From assembly GCF_037975245.1 (NCBI RefSeq), contig NC_092579.1, forward strand, positions 23,419,166-23,483,165: a stretch of DNA of 64,000 nt, given 5' to 3'. The notes under the pieces are model-generated. The model worked only from the letters and a program-made list of their open reading frames with translations. It was not told the DNA's origin and ran no database searches. Source of the DNA: Apostichopus japonicus. Its lineage: Eukaryota; Echinodermata; Holothuroidea; Aspidochirotida; Stichopodidae. Of this stretch, positions 26,045-36,621 are shown piece after piece (the first letter of the stretch is position 1; each line of letters starts with the position of its first letter). Both the position numbers and the translations under genes were made by a program.

Positions 26045-28211
26045 TGTAACGACACGTCAAAGCTCATTGTTTGTCGTTAGTGTTAACAAGTATTTTCTCC
26101 AATCAAATGTTTTAACTTGGGTTGATTCTTTTACATTATTAGACGCTTTACGGGAATTGTTTGTTAGATATAATCTTATAAGGGGTGTCACTTGCTTGAT
26201 TTATGAACAACTGTTAAGGGGGAACTCTCTCTTGTTGACCGATTTTGGAGGTCACTGAGTAGGACGTCTAGTTTACGCTCCGGGGGGCCAAAAATGTTAG
26301 GTCTGGGTAAATCTTGACCAGCACGCATGTCGTATTTAATCGTGTTTTATTGGTTGATGGTTGTAGACTGGGCGTGGTTTATGTTTCTAATAGGGTTAAA
26401 TGTAGGTTCACACGTTATAGGTATAGGAAGTAGTTTCTGTTTAAAAGCAACTGCGGGCTCGGACCAGTTGTTGGTGAGGAGGATTCCATGCTCGGACGAG
26501 GGGCGGTTCCCGGCTCGGAATAGGAGGGGTAGAACGATTGTGACAATGAGTTAGGAGACGAACGAGTCATCTATTGGCAAAAACAGTGGTGGAACAGCCC
26601 AGGAAGTCGGATCGGACGACAAGTAAAATAACCCAGAAGACCAGGTTCAACACTTCGGTTCATCTGCGCCGCAGTTCACCAATCCGCCAACTGCGCCGCC
26701 AATCACCAATCCGCCAACTGCGCCGCCGATCACCAATCCGCGCCGCAGTTCACCAATCCGCCAACTGCGCCGCCGATCACCAATCCGCGCCGCAGTTCAC
26801 CAATCCGCCAACTGCGCCGCTGTACACCAATCCGCCGACAGTTCACCAATCCGCCAACTGCGCCGCCGATCACCAATCCGCGCCGCAGTTCACCAATCCG
26901 CCAACTGCGCCGCCGTTCACCAATCCGCCGACTGCGCCGCTGATCACCAATCCGCCAACTGCGCCGCTGTTCACCATTCCGCCGACTGCGCCGCAGTTCA
27001 CGGCCATAGCCCAATCTTCAGCGCCGAATTCTATCGTTCTGCCCTCCGTGTCGAGACCCGCCATTAGTAATATACAGTGTTGTATTTAACTTCACCGACT
27101 TCTAAGCATTTGTTAAAACCTGGTTTCGTATTTAATAATTGCCTCTGTAATGCACGATCACTGTGCACCATCTTGACATGTATATTGATCGTAAATAAAC
27201 GGGTAAACTTTAATATCTCCTGTCGACAGCCTCATTCCTGTGTTCCCGCATTTCCACTCTTCCTTGCGCTCACCACCGAGGACGGCGCGTTAGGTTTATG
27301 TTTCTAATAGGGTTAAATGTAGGTTCACACGTTATAGGTATAGGAAGTAGTTTCTGTTTAAAAGCAACTGCGGGCTCGGACCAGTTGTTGGTGAGGAGGA
27401 TTCCATGCTCGGACGAGGGGCGGTTCCCGGCTCGGAATAGGAGGGGTAGAACGATTGTGACAATGAGTTAGGAGACGAACGAGTCATCTATTGGCAAAAA
27501 CAGTGGTGGAACAGCCCAGGAAGTCGGATCGGACGACAAGTAAAATAACCCAGAAGACCAGGTTCAACACTTCGGTTCATCTGCGCCGCAGTTCACCAAT
27601 CCGCCAACTGCGCCGCCAATCACCAATCCGCCAACTGCGCCGCCGATCACCAATCCGCGCCGCAGTTCACCAATCCGCCAACTGCGCCGCCGATCACCAA
27701 TCCGCGCCGCAGTTCACCAATCCGCCAACTGCGCCGCTGTACACCAATCCGCCGACAGTTCACCAATCCGCCAACTGCGCCGCCGATCACCAATCCGCGC
27801 CGCAGTTCACCAATCCGCCAACTGCGCCGCCGTTCACCAATCCGCCGACTGCGCCGCTGATCACCAATCCGCCAACTGCGCCGCTGTTCACCATTCCGCC
27901 GACTGCGCCGCAGTTCACGGCCATATCCCAATCTTCAGCGCCGAATTCTATCGTTCTGCCCTCCGTGTCGAGACCCGCCATTAGTAATATACAGTGTTGT
28001 ATTTAACTTCACCGACTTCTAAGCATTTGTTAAAACCTGGTTTCGTATTTAATAATTGCCTCTGTAATGCACGATCACTGTGCACCATCTTGACATGTAT
28101 ATTGATCGTAAATAAACGGGTAAACTTTAATATCTCCTGTCGACAGCCTCATTCCTGTGTTCCCGCATTTCCACTCTTCCTTGCGCTCACCACCGAGGAC
28201 GGCGCGTTACA
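26045..28211 (+). repeat. 5' LTR with internal 917-bp tandem duplication
   Basis: Compared with the 1250-bp 3' LTR, this LTR is 2167 bp: positions 26376-27292 are repeated as 27293-28209. The first copy stops at ...GCGTTA (27292), before the final CA, and jumps back to GGTTTATG. The copies seem identical except G at 27009 against T at 27926; the 3' LTR has T at 31921, as in the second copy. Candidate signals, each present twice: TTTAAAAG near 26441 and AATAAA at 27194-27199 and 28111-28116. Confidence 0.93.
26664..27000 (+). repeat. GC-rich 27-bp minisatellite inside the LTR
   Basis: About 13 full or shortened units of a 27-bp sequence (cgccgttcaccaatccgcc plus aactgcgc). The same array appears at 27581-27917 and 31576-31912 because it is part of every LTR copy. 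Shortened units shift the reading frame, yet no stop arises, so a 171-codon open frame crosses it in all three copies (26574-27089, 27491-28006, 31486-32001). Full units would read APQFTNPPT-like nonapeptides. I regard this as non-coding regulatory or structural LTR sequence, with translation possible but unsupported. Confidence 0.85.
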
Positions 28212-28212
28212 T

Positions 28213-28232
28213 TGGTGGCAGCGGTGGGATTC
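28213..28232 (+). promoter_or_regulatory. Primer-binding site, tRNA-Leu type
   Basis: TGGTGGCAGCGGTGGGATTC is complementary to the 3' end of eukaryotic tRNA-Leu (…GAATCCCACCGCTGCCA plus CCA) over 20 nt. It starts one base after the 5' LTR and would prime minus-strand DNA synthesis. Confidence 0.9.
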
Positions 28233-28264
28233 CAGTGCGTTCGTTTTGGTTAGAGCGAAGGAAG

Positions 28265-28616
28265 ATGTCGGACAATCCTCCACTCGTCAACCAGATAGGT
28301 CCAGTATCCAAGCTCCAACTGACTTTACTGCCCAAGGGCGAGAGTGGGGAAGCCCCAGACCATGTGGAGGTATGATGGTAGGCCGAGGGGAGATCCCATC
28401 CATCGACCGAATTGGGGAACTCCTTTGAGCGCCCTTTTACAGAAGTACCAGAAAAAGAGCAGAAATGACGACAGATTGGATAGGTTAAAATCGAACAAAT
28501 TTTGGAACTGTGGAGAAATAGGCCACTTCAGAAGGGATTGCCCTATGCTTAAGAAATACGAGAGCCGACCGGATAACGTAAAGAAGACGGAAAACGAGCA
28601 GAAGTCGGATTCGTAG
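28265..28616 (+). pseudogene. gag: Gag remnant with a broken zinc knuckle
   Basis: An ATG at 28265 opens a frame that begins MSDNPPLVNQIGPVSK and stops after 37 codons (28375). A second frame (28344-28616) continues with a basic stretch (KKSRNDDRLDRLKS) and then NKFWNCGEIGHFRRDC, a CCHC nucleocapsid knuckle. The first Cys of the knuckle is Phe here (TTT where TGT or TGC is expected), so the motif lacks one zinc ligand. The large capsid domain typical of Gag (hundreds of residues) is missing, so the gene has lost most of its length and has a frame change. Confidence 0.8.
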
Positions 28617-28696
28617 GGCGGAGTCCAACTTTTCCGCAAGGGGAGCCCGCAATACCACTTTTTAGGAACAGAGTCCGGTCCGTTGGTACCCGTGGT

Positions 28697-29346
28697 TTGT
28701 ACGTGAAGGGACAGCTGGAAGGGGTCGATGTGAATTTCTTAGTCGACACCGGGGCTGAGTTCACTGTTATGCAAACCAAGTTCTTTGAGCAACTGTGCGC
28801 GAAGAGGGATATGGCCCTTGCCGACGTTGCAGAGAATTTGGCGGGAGCGGACGGTAGACCACTGTATAGTATAGGACGTGGTAGATTCCTGGTAAAAGTG
28901 GGGAAACTAGAAGCGATGCATGATTTAGGGTGGCAGATATAGACGCTGATGCACTTCTTGGGTGCGACTTCAAACAGAGATTCGATTGCACGATAGCCGC
29001 TGGAAAGGGGGAGATGACCATTGGTGGACTACAACAGAGTACCGTTGAGGAAAAGCTTGATAGGTGCAGAGTTGTGTTAGCAAGGACGGTGGTTGTTCCT
29101 GCCTTGAGCGAAGGGATGGCGACGGCCCGAGTCCCAGGCTGGAAAATGCAAGGAGAATCTGCTGTTGTGGAGTGTAGCAAGAAGTTTCTTGAGAAGCACC
29201 CCGTGATGATCGCTAGGGCCATTGTGGACCCCAATAAGGAACCCATACCTTTACAACTAACGAATCCGACGAGCAGACCCCTAACACTTTACGAAGGCAC
29301 TACTGTGGGTGAATGTCTTTCTGTAGAAGAAATAGGCATTAAATAA
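28697..29346 (+). pseudogene. pol: Aspartic protease and linker remnant of Pol
   Basis: The frame 28697-28942 contains FLVDTGAEFTVM, the retropepsin active site (D-T-G-A) in its usual hydrophobic setting. The later flap and helix block ADIDADALLGCDF lies in a different frame (from 28930), so one frameshift separates them near 28925. The second frame runs to 29346 and ends VGECLSVEEIGIK with a stop. In related elements this region leads directly into reverse transcriptase. The product cannot be a continuous protease as the sequence stands. Confidence 0.85.
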
Positions 29347-29364
29347 ACAACAGTTGCCCGTCGT

Positions 29365-29705
29365 ACGACCAGGGGGAGAAGCGTTGTAGAATTCACGGAA
29401 AAATATGCAACTCTGGACAAACATTTGCAGAAGCTAGCAGAGAAGAGCTCTGCCTACCTTGGTGACGCGGAAGCGATATCGGTGAAGAAACTTCCGGCCG
29501 ATAATGCAGACGTCTTTGCTTTATGTAAAGGGGACCTTGGGCGCACTGACTTGGTCCAACATGCAATCGACACCGGAACTTCTAGGCCAATTCGACAGGC
29601 CCGCGTCGCCTCCCGGTATACCGTAAGGAAGAGGCCGAGAAAGAGGTAGAAAAAGTTGTACTGGTCCGGAAGAAGCAGATTTTTCATTCCCTAGAAGAAC
29701 TCACA
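29365..29705 (+). pseudogene. pol: Reverse transcriptase N-terminal remnant
   Basis: The frame 29425-29649 shows the linker and entry of Ty3/Gypsy reverse transcriptase: LQKLAEKSSAYL, ADVFALCKGDLGRTD, HAIDTGTSRPIRQ. A frameshift follows near 29600; the family-typical basic and acidic stretch continues in another frame, then a short VVLVRKK block appears with the usual spacer between them missing, and a stop comes at about 29706. The catalytic YxDD region, RNase H and integrase are all absent. Confidence 0.85.
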
Positions 29706-30944
29706 TAGTTGATTGTGTAGCTGTACCACGCACCTCTCGGCACTGTAAGAAAACAGCTAAAACTAGATAGACCGTCCCTTTAAGTTACGCACCAGCCAGA
29801 AATGTAAACATCCCCGTAAAAGATTGGAAAAAGTCCGCAGCGTTGGAGGTCATCGTTGGGTGTGAAGGCTGTAGATGTAGATGTAAATGTTTACAAATAC
29901 TTTGTTTGTGACGAAAAATAGAGGTTGGCCAGAAAGCTTTGCCCTTCATCAACCCCCATTTTTTAATTGATATCTGTCAGCAAGTCACCAGTCCGCCACC
30001 AAGATACCACGGCTAGCGCTAGCCAAGGCTGAACTGAATCTGGAACAAAGACTTCTTATGTCAAGCCCAGACGGAGTTTTGACTACCGTTTTGACTAGAA
30101 AAAAGCACTGTTTTTGGTACTACCAGTTAGTGAATTGTTTTGTCTGAAGACACAGTATATTTGACATTCGTTCATTTGCTTCCGCAGGAGTAGTATATTT
30201 CAAACCTTTATTGTGCAAATTGCCGGGGACACGTTAGACTTAATATTATTTATCTTATGTGCTGTATAGTGCATTGAAGAATCAACTTGCCAATCGAAAC
30301 TGTAAAGACTACCAACGCCTGCCATGTCGAAAGTATACGACCAAGAATTTAAATAAGCCAGACAGAGGGAGAGGAACGACGCACTAACCTATGATACTAC
30401 GGAGAACGGGGCGCTGGAGACGGTGAGCCGCGAGAGACGCGCCGCGAGACGGTGCGCCGCAAGTTAGATTCCGCCAAAGCGACGAAGCTTCGTTCGGACC
30501 TTGTTTTTATTTCTGTTGGACGATTTTACATGTACTTGCTGATTTTGTTCTATGTATTATGATTGCCTTTGGAAACCACACGTTATCATATATGATTTGA
30601 AAGACGGAAGTTGATCTTTATTCCAACGTTAGTGCTTTAGTTACGTGGTTTGAACTTTAAGTTTCATAATATTTTCACACTTTATCTTGGACACTTTGAT
30701 TTTTCCTTGTGTTTGTTATACTGGCACTTTGATTTTTCCTTATGTTTGTTATACTGGACACTTTGATTTTTCCTTATGTTTGTTTAGTTGAGAGAACATC
30801 TGTTATAGGATGGACGCTTCATATTATTCATGCTTACGACTCTTTTCCAAGTCGTAAGTACTGCGATCAAACGGTATGTGTGTACTATGTTTCATTATTT
30901 TCTTTTAAAAGAGCTAAGCTAAATGCGGGACGCATTTCATTCTC
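29706..30944 (+). other. Unassigned interior of the retrotransposon
   Basis: About 1.2 kb between the reverse transcriptase stub and the polypurine tract, with no recognisable Pol or Env domain. It contains a GC-rich patch at about 30405-30470 built from 'gagacggtgagccgc/gagacgcgccgc' words, and three head-to-tail copies of a 33-34-bp unit beginning 'cactttgatttttcctt' (30692-30790). It may be foreign filler or 3' non-coding sequence. Confidence 0.6.
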
Positions 30945-30956
30945 GGGTGGGAAAGA
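30945..30956 (+). promoter_or_regulatory. Polypurine tract
   Basis: GGGTGGGAAAGA directly before the TG of the 3' LTR. Nearly all purine; the expected primer site for plus-strand DNA synthesis. Confidence 0.75.
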
Positions 30957-32206
30957 TGTAACGACACGTCAAAGCTCATTGTTTGTCGTTAGTGTTAACA
31001 AGTATTTTCTCCAATCAAATGTTTTAACTTGGGTTGATTCTTTTACATTATTAGACGCTTTACGGGAATTGTTTGTTAGATATAATCTTATAAGGGGTGT
31101 CACTTGCTTGATTTATGAACAACTGTTAAGGGGGAACTCTCTCTTGTTGACCGATTTTGGAGGTCACTGAGTAGGACGTCTAGTTTACGCTCCGGGGGGC
31201 CAAAAATGTTAGGTCTGGGTAAATCTTGACCAGCACGCATGTCGTATTTAATCGTGTTTTATTGGTTGATGGTTGTAGACTGGGCGTGGTTTATGTTTCT
31301 AATAGGGTTAAATGTAGGTTCACACGTTATAGGTATAGGAAGTAGTTTCTGTTTAAAAGCAACTGCGGGCTCGGACCAGTTGTTGGTGAGGAGGATTCCA
31401 TGCTCGGACGAGGGGCGGTTCCCGGCTCGGAATAGGAGGGGTAGAACGATTGTGACAATGAGTTAGGAGACGAACGAGTCATCTATTGGCAAAAACAGTG
31501 GTGGAACAGCCCAGGAAGTCGGATCGGACGACAAGTAAAATAACCCAGAAGACCAGGTTCAACACTTCGGTTCATCTGCGCCGCAGTTCACCAATCCGCC
31601 AACTGCGCCGCCAATCACCAATCCGCCAACTGCGCCGCCGATCACCAATCCGCGCCGCAGTTCACCAATCCGCCAACTGCGCCGCCGATCACCAATCCGC
31701 GCCGCAGTTCACCAATCCGCCAACTGCGCCGCTGTACACCAATCCGCCGACAGTTCACCAATCCGCCAACTGCGCCGCCGATCACCAATCCGCGCCGCAG
31801 TTCACCAATCCGCCAACTGCGCCGCCGTTCACCAATCCGCCGACTGCGCCGCTGATCACCAATCCGCCAACTGCGCCGCTGTTCACCATTCCGCCGACTG
31901 CGCCGCAGTTCACGGCCATATCCCAATCTTCAGCGCCGAATTCTATCGTTCTGCCCTCCGTGTCGAGACCCGCCATTAGTAATATACAGTGTTGTATTTA
32001 ACTTCACCGACTTCTAAGCATTTGTTAAAACCTGGTTTCGTATTTAATAATTGCCTCTGTAATGCACGATCACTGTGCACCATCTTGACATGTATATTGA
32101 TCGTAAATAAACGGGTAAACTTTAATATCTCCTGTCGACAGCCTCATTCCTGTGTTCCCGCATTTCCACTCTTCCTTGCGCTCACCACCGAGGACGGCGC
32201 GTTACA
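30957..32206 (+). repeat. 3' LTR (1250 bp)
   Basis: Matches 26045 onward at a constant offset of 4912 bp and ends GTTACA at 32206. A polyadenylation hexamer AATAAA lies at 32106-32111, about 95 bp before the end. It contains the same 27-bp minisatellite and the same 171-codon open frame as the 5' copy. Confidence 0.93.
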
Positions 32207-34561
32207 ATACCTATAGCTGGATGCACTCGGAGTCTTACGGCCTCGTTAACCGCTTGAGGTATACCCCGTTTGTGCATTATCCGCACGGTAGACCGTTGAT
32301 TAACCCATAATTAACTGCTATAGGTTTCGCATAACGTATAATGTAGCCTACATAGGAAACGATATTACTATCATGTATCACGCGAATGAATATATTAACG
32401 CGTAAAGTTGTCGTTAATGTACCATGACTAAACGGTGAAGACCTTGATTATTACAAACCATTCTAGATAATGTCGTTTTCGTCAACAGCTGTATAGTCTT
32501 AACTGTCGAATGTTTGAAAATGCAAGTGCTGCGTTGATTTGAGTCAAGTTTTATGACACTCGCGTGCCTCGCTACTAAAATCCAATAAGGTTATAACTTC
32601 GCAATCCTATGCACGTAACAGAAATGGTCCTTTCTACGTGTATGGAAAGATATCCGAGAAAAGGATGGACCCCAACACCCCCATCCCCTCCCCTTCCCTC
32701 CCCGTTGCTATAAGTAACGTTCGTTTGGTTTATTTCTTCAAAACGTTTTGTTTTTATGATATTGCAATTTTAATAATACTATTCGCAAACTGGGCATGAT
32801 ATATAACAGTTTACTTCAGACCACATGCCATGATTGGATACAAGATTTCTTGGTGAAACATCTATTAAGTAATATATTGAATATTTCCACCGATTGTTGT
32901 AGAAAGAAAATATGCATCTTTGTGAGTCATTCAACCTCGATTTTATTTGTAAATTGTTGACCACAGGCGGAATGTTTACCTCCTACAAAGAGAAAAGATC
33001 CGGGACTTTTCGGTGCGCTACTTTGGGGGAAGTCCCGTTGCATATAGACACGTTGAAAAGTCATATTTCCCTACCAGTTATATTTCCCTATATACCTGAA
33101 GCAACACGTAATTACATATCGAGGTTATTGATTCGGTCGTATGTAAACAAGCATCAACATGTCCAACTTCTGTTTTATTGATTTAGGCCAACTCTTTTCA
33201 TTTAATTTGTTTTTATTATTTTGAGTCAAGGGTCAAGCTGACAAGGAAGTAATTGGCTATGTCGATTGCCTTGTTAACAGAGAAAGGTTTTTGTTTTTTC
33301 TCTCTCCGATAGCCAATAATTATTGTAAATGGTTAACTCAAAACTATTTTTGGATTTCATATAGCCTGAGTTGGAGAGTGTCTCAGCAGAAAATAATTGT
33401 TTTTTAACGTCACTATAGCAGGGATCCGAGTCTGCTGAAAGTCTATTGAAAGGTCAACCAAATCAGTCATTCATGTCCAATTCTCAGCAAACAGTTTTAC
33501 AACCCTTTTATAACATTTATTCCCTAATGCAGCACTTCATAATGTCTCGGAATAGTATGACGGGGGTAAAAATTCAGAATCGCCCCACCCCCTCTGTCCC
33601 CCTCTCTCCCCAAGGAAAGTATATTCTTAACACATAGCAATGTTTGTCATAGCTGTATAATCAGTTGGAAGTTTTTTGTTTTCTTTGAGATTCTTGTTTT
33701 TTTGTTATTGCTCATGGCCTTCCATACACTTCTCGATCCAATTCAGTATATCGTCATGGATACAAGGGACAATTAACGTAGTCAACGTTTGGGCTAAAGG
33801 TATAGCCGTTATATGGTGTCCGCATGTGTACAACCAGTATATATAGGTTCCGGATTTCAAACTCTCTCCATGCAGGAACCACATACAAATTTTGCCCTAT
33901 TCACTTCGTTACTGCGTTTGCAGTGTTGTTGAGAAGTCTTCCATGGAGTTGGTATTTCTTCTTGTTCACGAATTGGGAAAATGGCGTTTGGTTCCCGTTC
34001 TTGCCATAGGTTTTTAAGAAACCACTCTGTTCACCATAGTTGCACCGCTGTGGTGATGAATTGGGTAGGGTTGCATTCACCTCCCTCAGTAAATTTGAGA
34101 AATTGATCAGATGCTGAGGAATACACCTTCGTTCGTCTATGTGGATGGGGAGGGGAGGGGGAGGGAGGCATTCCCAGAAGCGACAGTTTCATTTCTGCTT
34201 CGTTACTCTCTGAACACTAATCGAAAAGAGATTAAGGCGTGTTAAGTAGTCGCCGGTGCACATGTACATCAAAGATCATCACATGGATACGGTTTCAAAT
34301 GAGCTTCTGTTGACTCCAGATAACCTCGGGTATAGGCTATTATACATTAACTTACGTAGTGATTATATACTAAACTAAAAATAATTTCAACAATACTATT
34401 GAAGAAATCAGCAAGTTTCTTGTATGTGTCATACTGTTTTAGTTTCTATGAACATACCACTCATTGATATATAATTGTCTATAATTGATATGTGTTTGTT
34501 TTACTTCTTTGAGAATTCTGCGGCCGTAAATGAAAGGAAAAGGAATTAAAAGGATTTTTAC

Positions 34562-34627
34562 CTTGCCTCGAATTCAAGTATTAAACCAGGATCTAATATG
34601 TTGCGTTCAGGCTCCCACGTATTGTAA
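34562..34627 (-). CDS. Polycomb CBX protein, C-terminal chromodomain exon
   Basis: A 66-nt internal exon with a textbook acceptor (pyrimidine run, ttttccag, AG at 34629-34628) and donor (GAGGCAAG|GTAAAA). Its first T completes a Ser codon with AG from the exon at 42655. The remaining codons read [15 protein letters not shown] then ILEFEA, and AG is left for the next exon. YNTWEPE-NILDP is diagnostic of the chromodomain helix-forming half, and ILDP with (L)I-FE is the Polycomb/CBX version rather than HP1. This part packs against the methyl-lysine-bound histone tail. Exon length and borders match, to my knowledge, the third coding exon of vertebrate CBX genes. Confidence 0.96.
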
Positions 34628-35629
34628 CTGGAAAATATATAGAAGAAGAGAAAGCAAAAGAGTTATTTCAATGATAATTTATTCTTTAGTCTAAATGTTA
34701 GTAATTATGAAAACAATTAAGAAAGTCTTAATTTAGAAAGTCATAGCTTATAACACAATATTCAATAGCCTAGGTGAAAGTAGTGCAAGATTGAATATGG
34801 TTATGGAATTTTAGTAATACATGTTATAACCAGCTGATTTAAGCTGTTTTTCCCAACCAAAACGCTCCTCATTTATTCACATGTAATAAGAAAAGAAGAA
34901 GATAACCAAACCAGACTGGTATGTGAAGAAAGATACAAACATGCTATATATGTATACCAGTTTAATAGTTAGGTTCTGCATATATAGGACTAATGCAAAA
35001 TATCTTATCTGTACATTGCATGCACCGTCTATTAACTTATTATTTATTTGCTGTAGTCAATTACAATACGAAATATTTTGTGTGGGTTGGCAACAACAAT
35101 TGCGAGTGAGTAAAAAAACGTCACAGGATGATCAAAAGCGCGGGAAAATATAAAACATGGACGCCTCCTTGAGTCTTCCAAAAATTCATTTTTTTTTGTC
35201 ATTATCTTTGGGATTTTAGACTTGTGAGATATCATATGATAATCTTTCATAACTCATTAATTAAATAAAGAGAAAAAAATCTCAATCTTTTCATCTCCCT
35301 TAAAAATGTGTCTATTTCGGCAACACAGAGATGGGAGCAGCTTGAAACGTTAGCAAGAAGGAATGGGGAGGGGGGGGGGGGTGCATGCAAGGAGATATAT
35401 ACATGAGGATGGAATTGTGGGTGGGGTGGGGCTGGGGGGGGTGAGAGGGACATGAAGTTATTTGAGTGGGAGTGGTTGAAGATAAGGAGGGGGAGAGGCA
35501 GGAGATGGACCTGCATGTATAAGACGACAAAAAAGGAATTTTATACTACACGGAGGTCATCTATAAGTGAAATGTCACGGTTGGAATTTTATCAGATGGA
35601 TATTAATTAACTCCATATCATGCATGGTC

Positions 35630-36430
35630 GAAGTCTATTGTAACAGATGTTTCCTCCATGTCGACTCCATGGTAACAAATAGTCAAATACGTTGTAACAC
35701 CCACACGTTCCAAGTAAACAGTCGAGATAACAAGTTCACCGTACGTCTTTACATGTTCCACGCCATCATAACACCCCACCTGTCACTTGCACATGCTTCC
35801 ATATCTTTCATATCAAGTCAACAGACGCAAGGAAACGTGCTCCGTATCATTATAACAAGTCTACTGTCACAGCTACAAGTCTACTATCACAGATACATGC
35901 TCCATATCTTTTATAACAAGTCTATTGACATAAGCACGTGCTCCGCGTCTTTATAACAAGTCTATTGCCACAGCTTCATGCCGCCATATCACAGTTACAA
36001 GTCTACTATCACAGATACACGCTCCATATCTTTTATAACAACTCTACTGACATAAGCATGTGCTCCGTGTCTTCATAACAAGTCTACTGTCACATGAATA
36101 CATCCCATGTCCGTTTATAAAATATCTACTATCGCAGGTACATGCGTCATATCTTTGTCACATGTCCAGTGACACAGGACGCTCTCCGTGCCATAACAAG
36201 TCCACTGTCTCAAAGTCACAAGCTCCATATTATTTATAACAAGTCTGCTATCACGGGTATCACAGGTACGCGTATATTTTGTATAACATGTCCAGTGACA
36301 CAGGGTCGTAATCCATATCATATAACAAGTATATACTGTCACAGGTACACGCTCCATGCCATAAGAGCAAATCTACTGTGACACCTTACTTGCTTCATGG
36401 CATTATAACTAGTCTACTGAGAACACAGCC
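35630..36430. repeat. ~41-bp minisatellite, about 19 imperfect units
   Basis: The recurring pattern is 'ataacaagtctactgtcac', then 'ag.tacatgctccatatc', then a T-rich spacer. Units differ by many substitutions and small indels and are clearest at 35850-36110. Open frames over it on both strands are artefacts of the repeat. Confidence 0.85.
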
Positions 36431-36556
36431 CTACCACCCCACCCCACCCCCCATGCAGACTGCTGTTCTCCCCTATTTTTGACACCATGCTTCTTCACAA
36501 GTTATAAGACAAGAGTACAGTGCCCCTCCTTAAAGATCTGCTTTATTTGCTCCAAT

Positions 36557-36584
36557 CAGGGAGTTGTTATGGAACAACTCCCTG
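36557..36584. repeat. Perfect 12-bp-stem hairpin
   Basis: CAGGGAGTTGTT, loop ATGG, AACAACTCCCTG. A related but shorter stem occurs at 16305-16323, sharing the word ggagttgttatg. Confidence 0.9.
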
Positions 36585-36621
36585 CTCCAATTATATCACG
36601 CTATAGCTAGGCAAGTTTTGT

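Larger units (their letters stand above)
26045..32206 (+). mobile_element. Ty3/Gypsy-like LTR retrotransposon, defective
   Basis: A complete LTR-to-LTR element of 6162 bp in antisense orientation to the CBX gene. The LTRs start TGTAAC and end GTTACA. A tRNA-Leu-type primer-binding site follows the 5' LTR by one base, and a purine-rich tract abuts the 3' LTR. The interior is only ~2.7 kb and carries remnants of Gag N-terminus, a Gag zinc knuckle, protease and the start of reverse transcriptase in that order. RNase H and integrase are absent. The order and the reverse-transcriptase entry motif (GRTDLVQHAIDTG, RPIRQ) point to the Ty3/Gypsy (Metaviridae) group; the lineage cannot be set by eye. 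No matching target-site duplication is visible (left flank ...TATGA, right flank ATACC...). Confidence 0.93.
24339..34561 (-). other. CBX intron (~10.2 kb) hosting an LTR retrotransposon
   Basis: Lies between the second chromodomain exon and the AT-hook exon. It contains a (TA)n tract (24687-24812), a second (TA)n tract (25779-25814), poly-C (about 25353-25362), the 6.2-kb antisense retrotransposon (26045-32206) and otherwise unremarkable AT-rich DNA (32207-34561). An imperfect stem-loop lies at about 33216-33350 (agtaattggctatg against gatagccaataatta). No other gene was recognised. Confidence 0.75.

Noticed and set aside
26730-27014. Minus-strand 94-codon RRSWRIG repeat protein
   Set aside because: Shadow of the same GC-rich minisatellite in the other strand.
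26574-27089. 171-codon frame MAKTVVEQPRKS... as a real gene (also at 27491 and 31486)
   Set aside because: It lies wholly within the LTR, crosses a minisatellite that is stop-free in several frames, and is copied with the LTR. Listed as an open question, not a gene.
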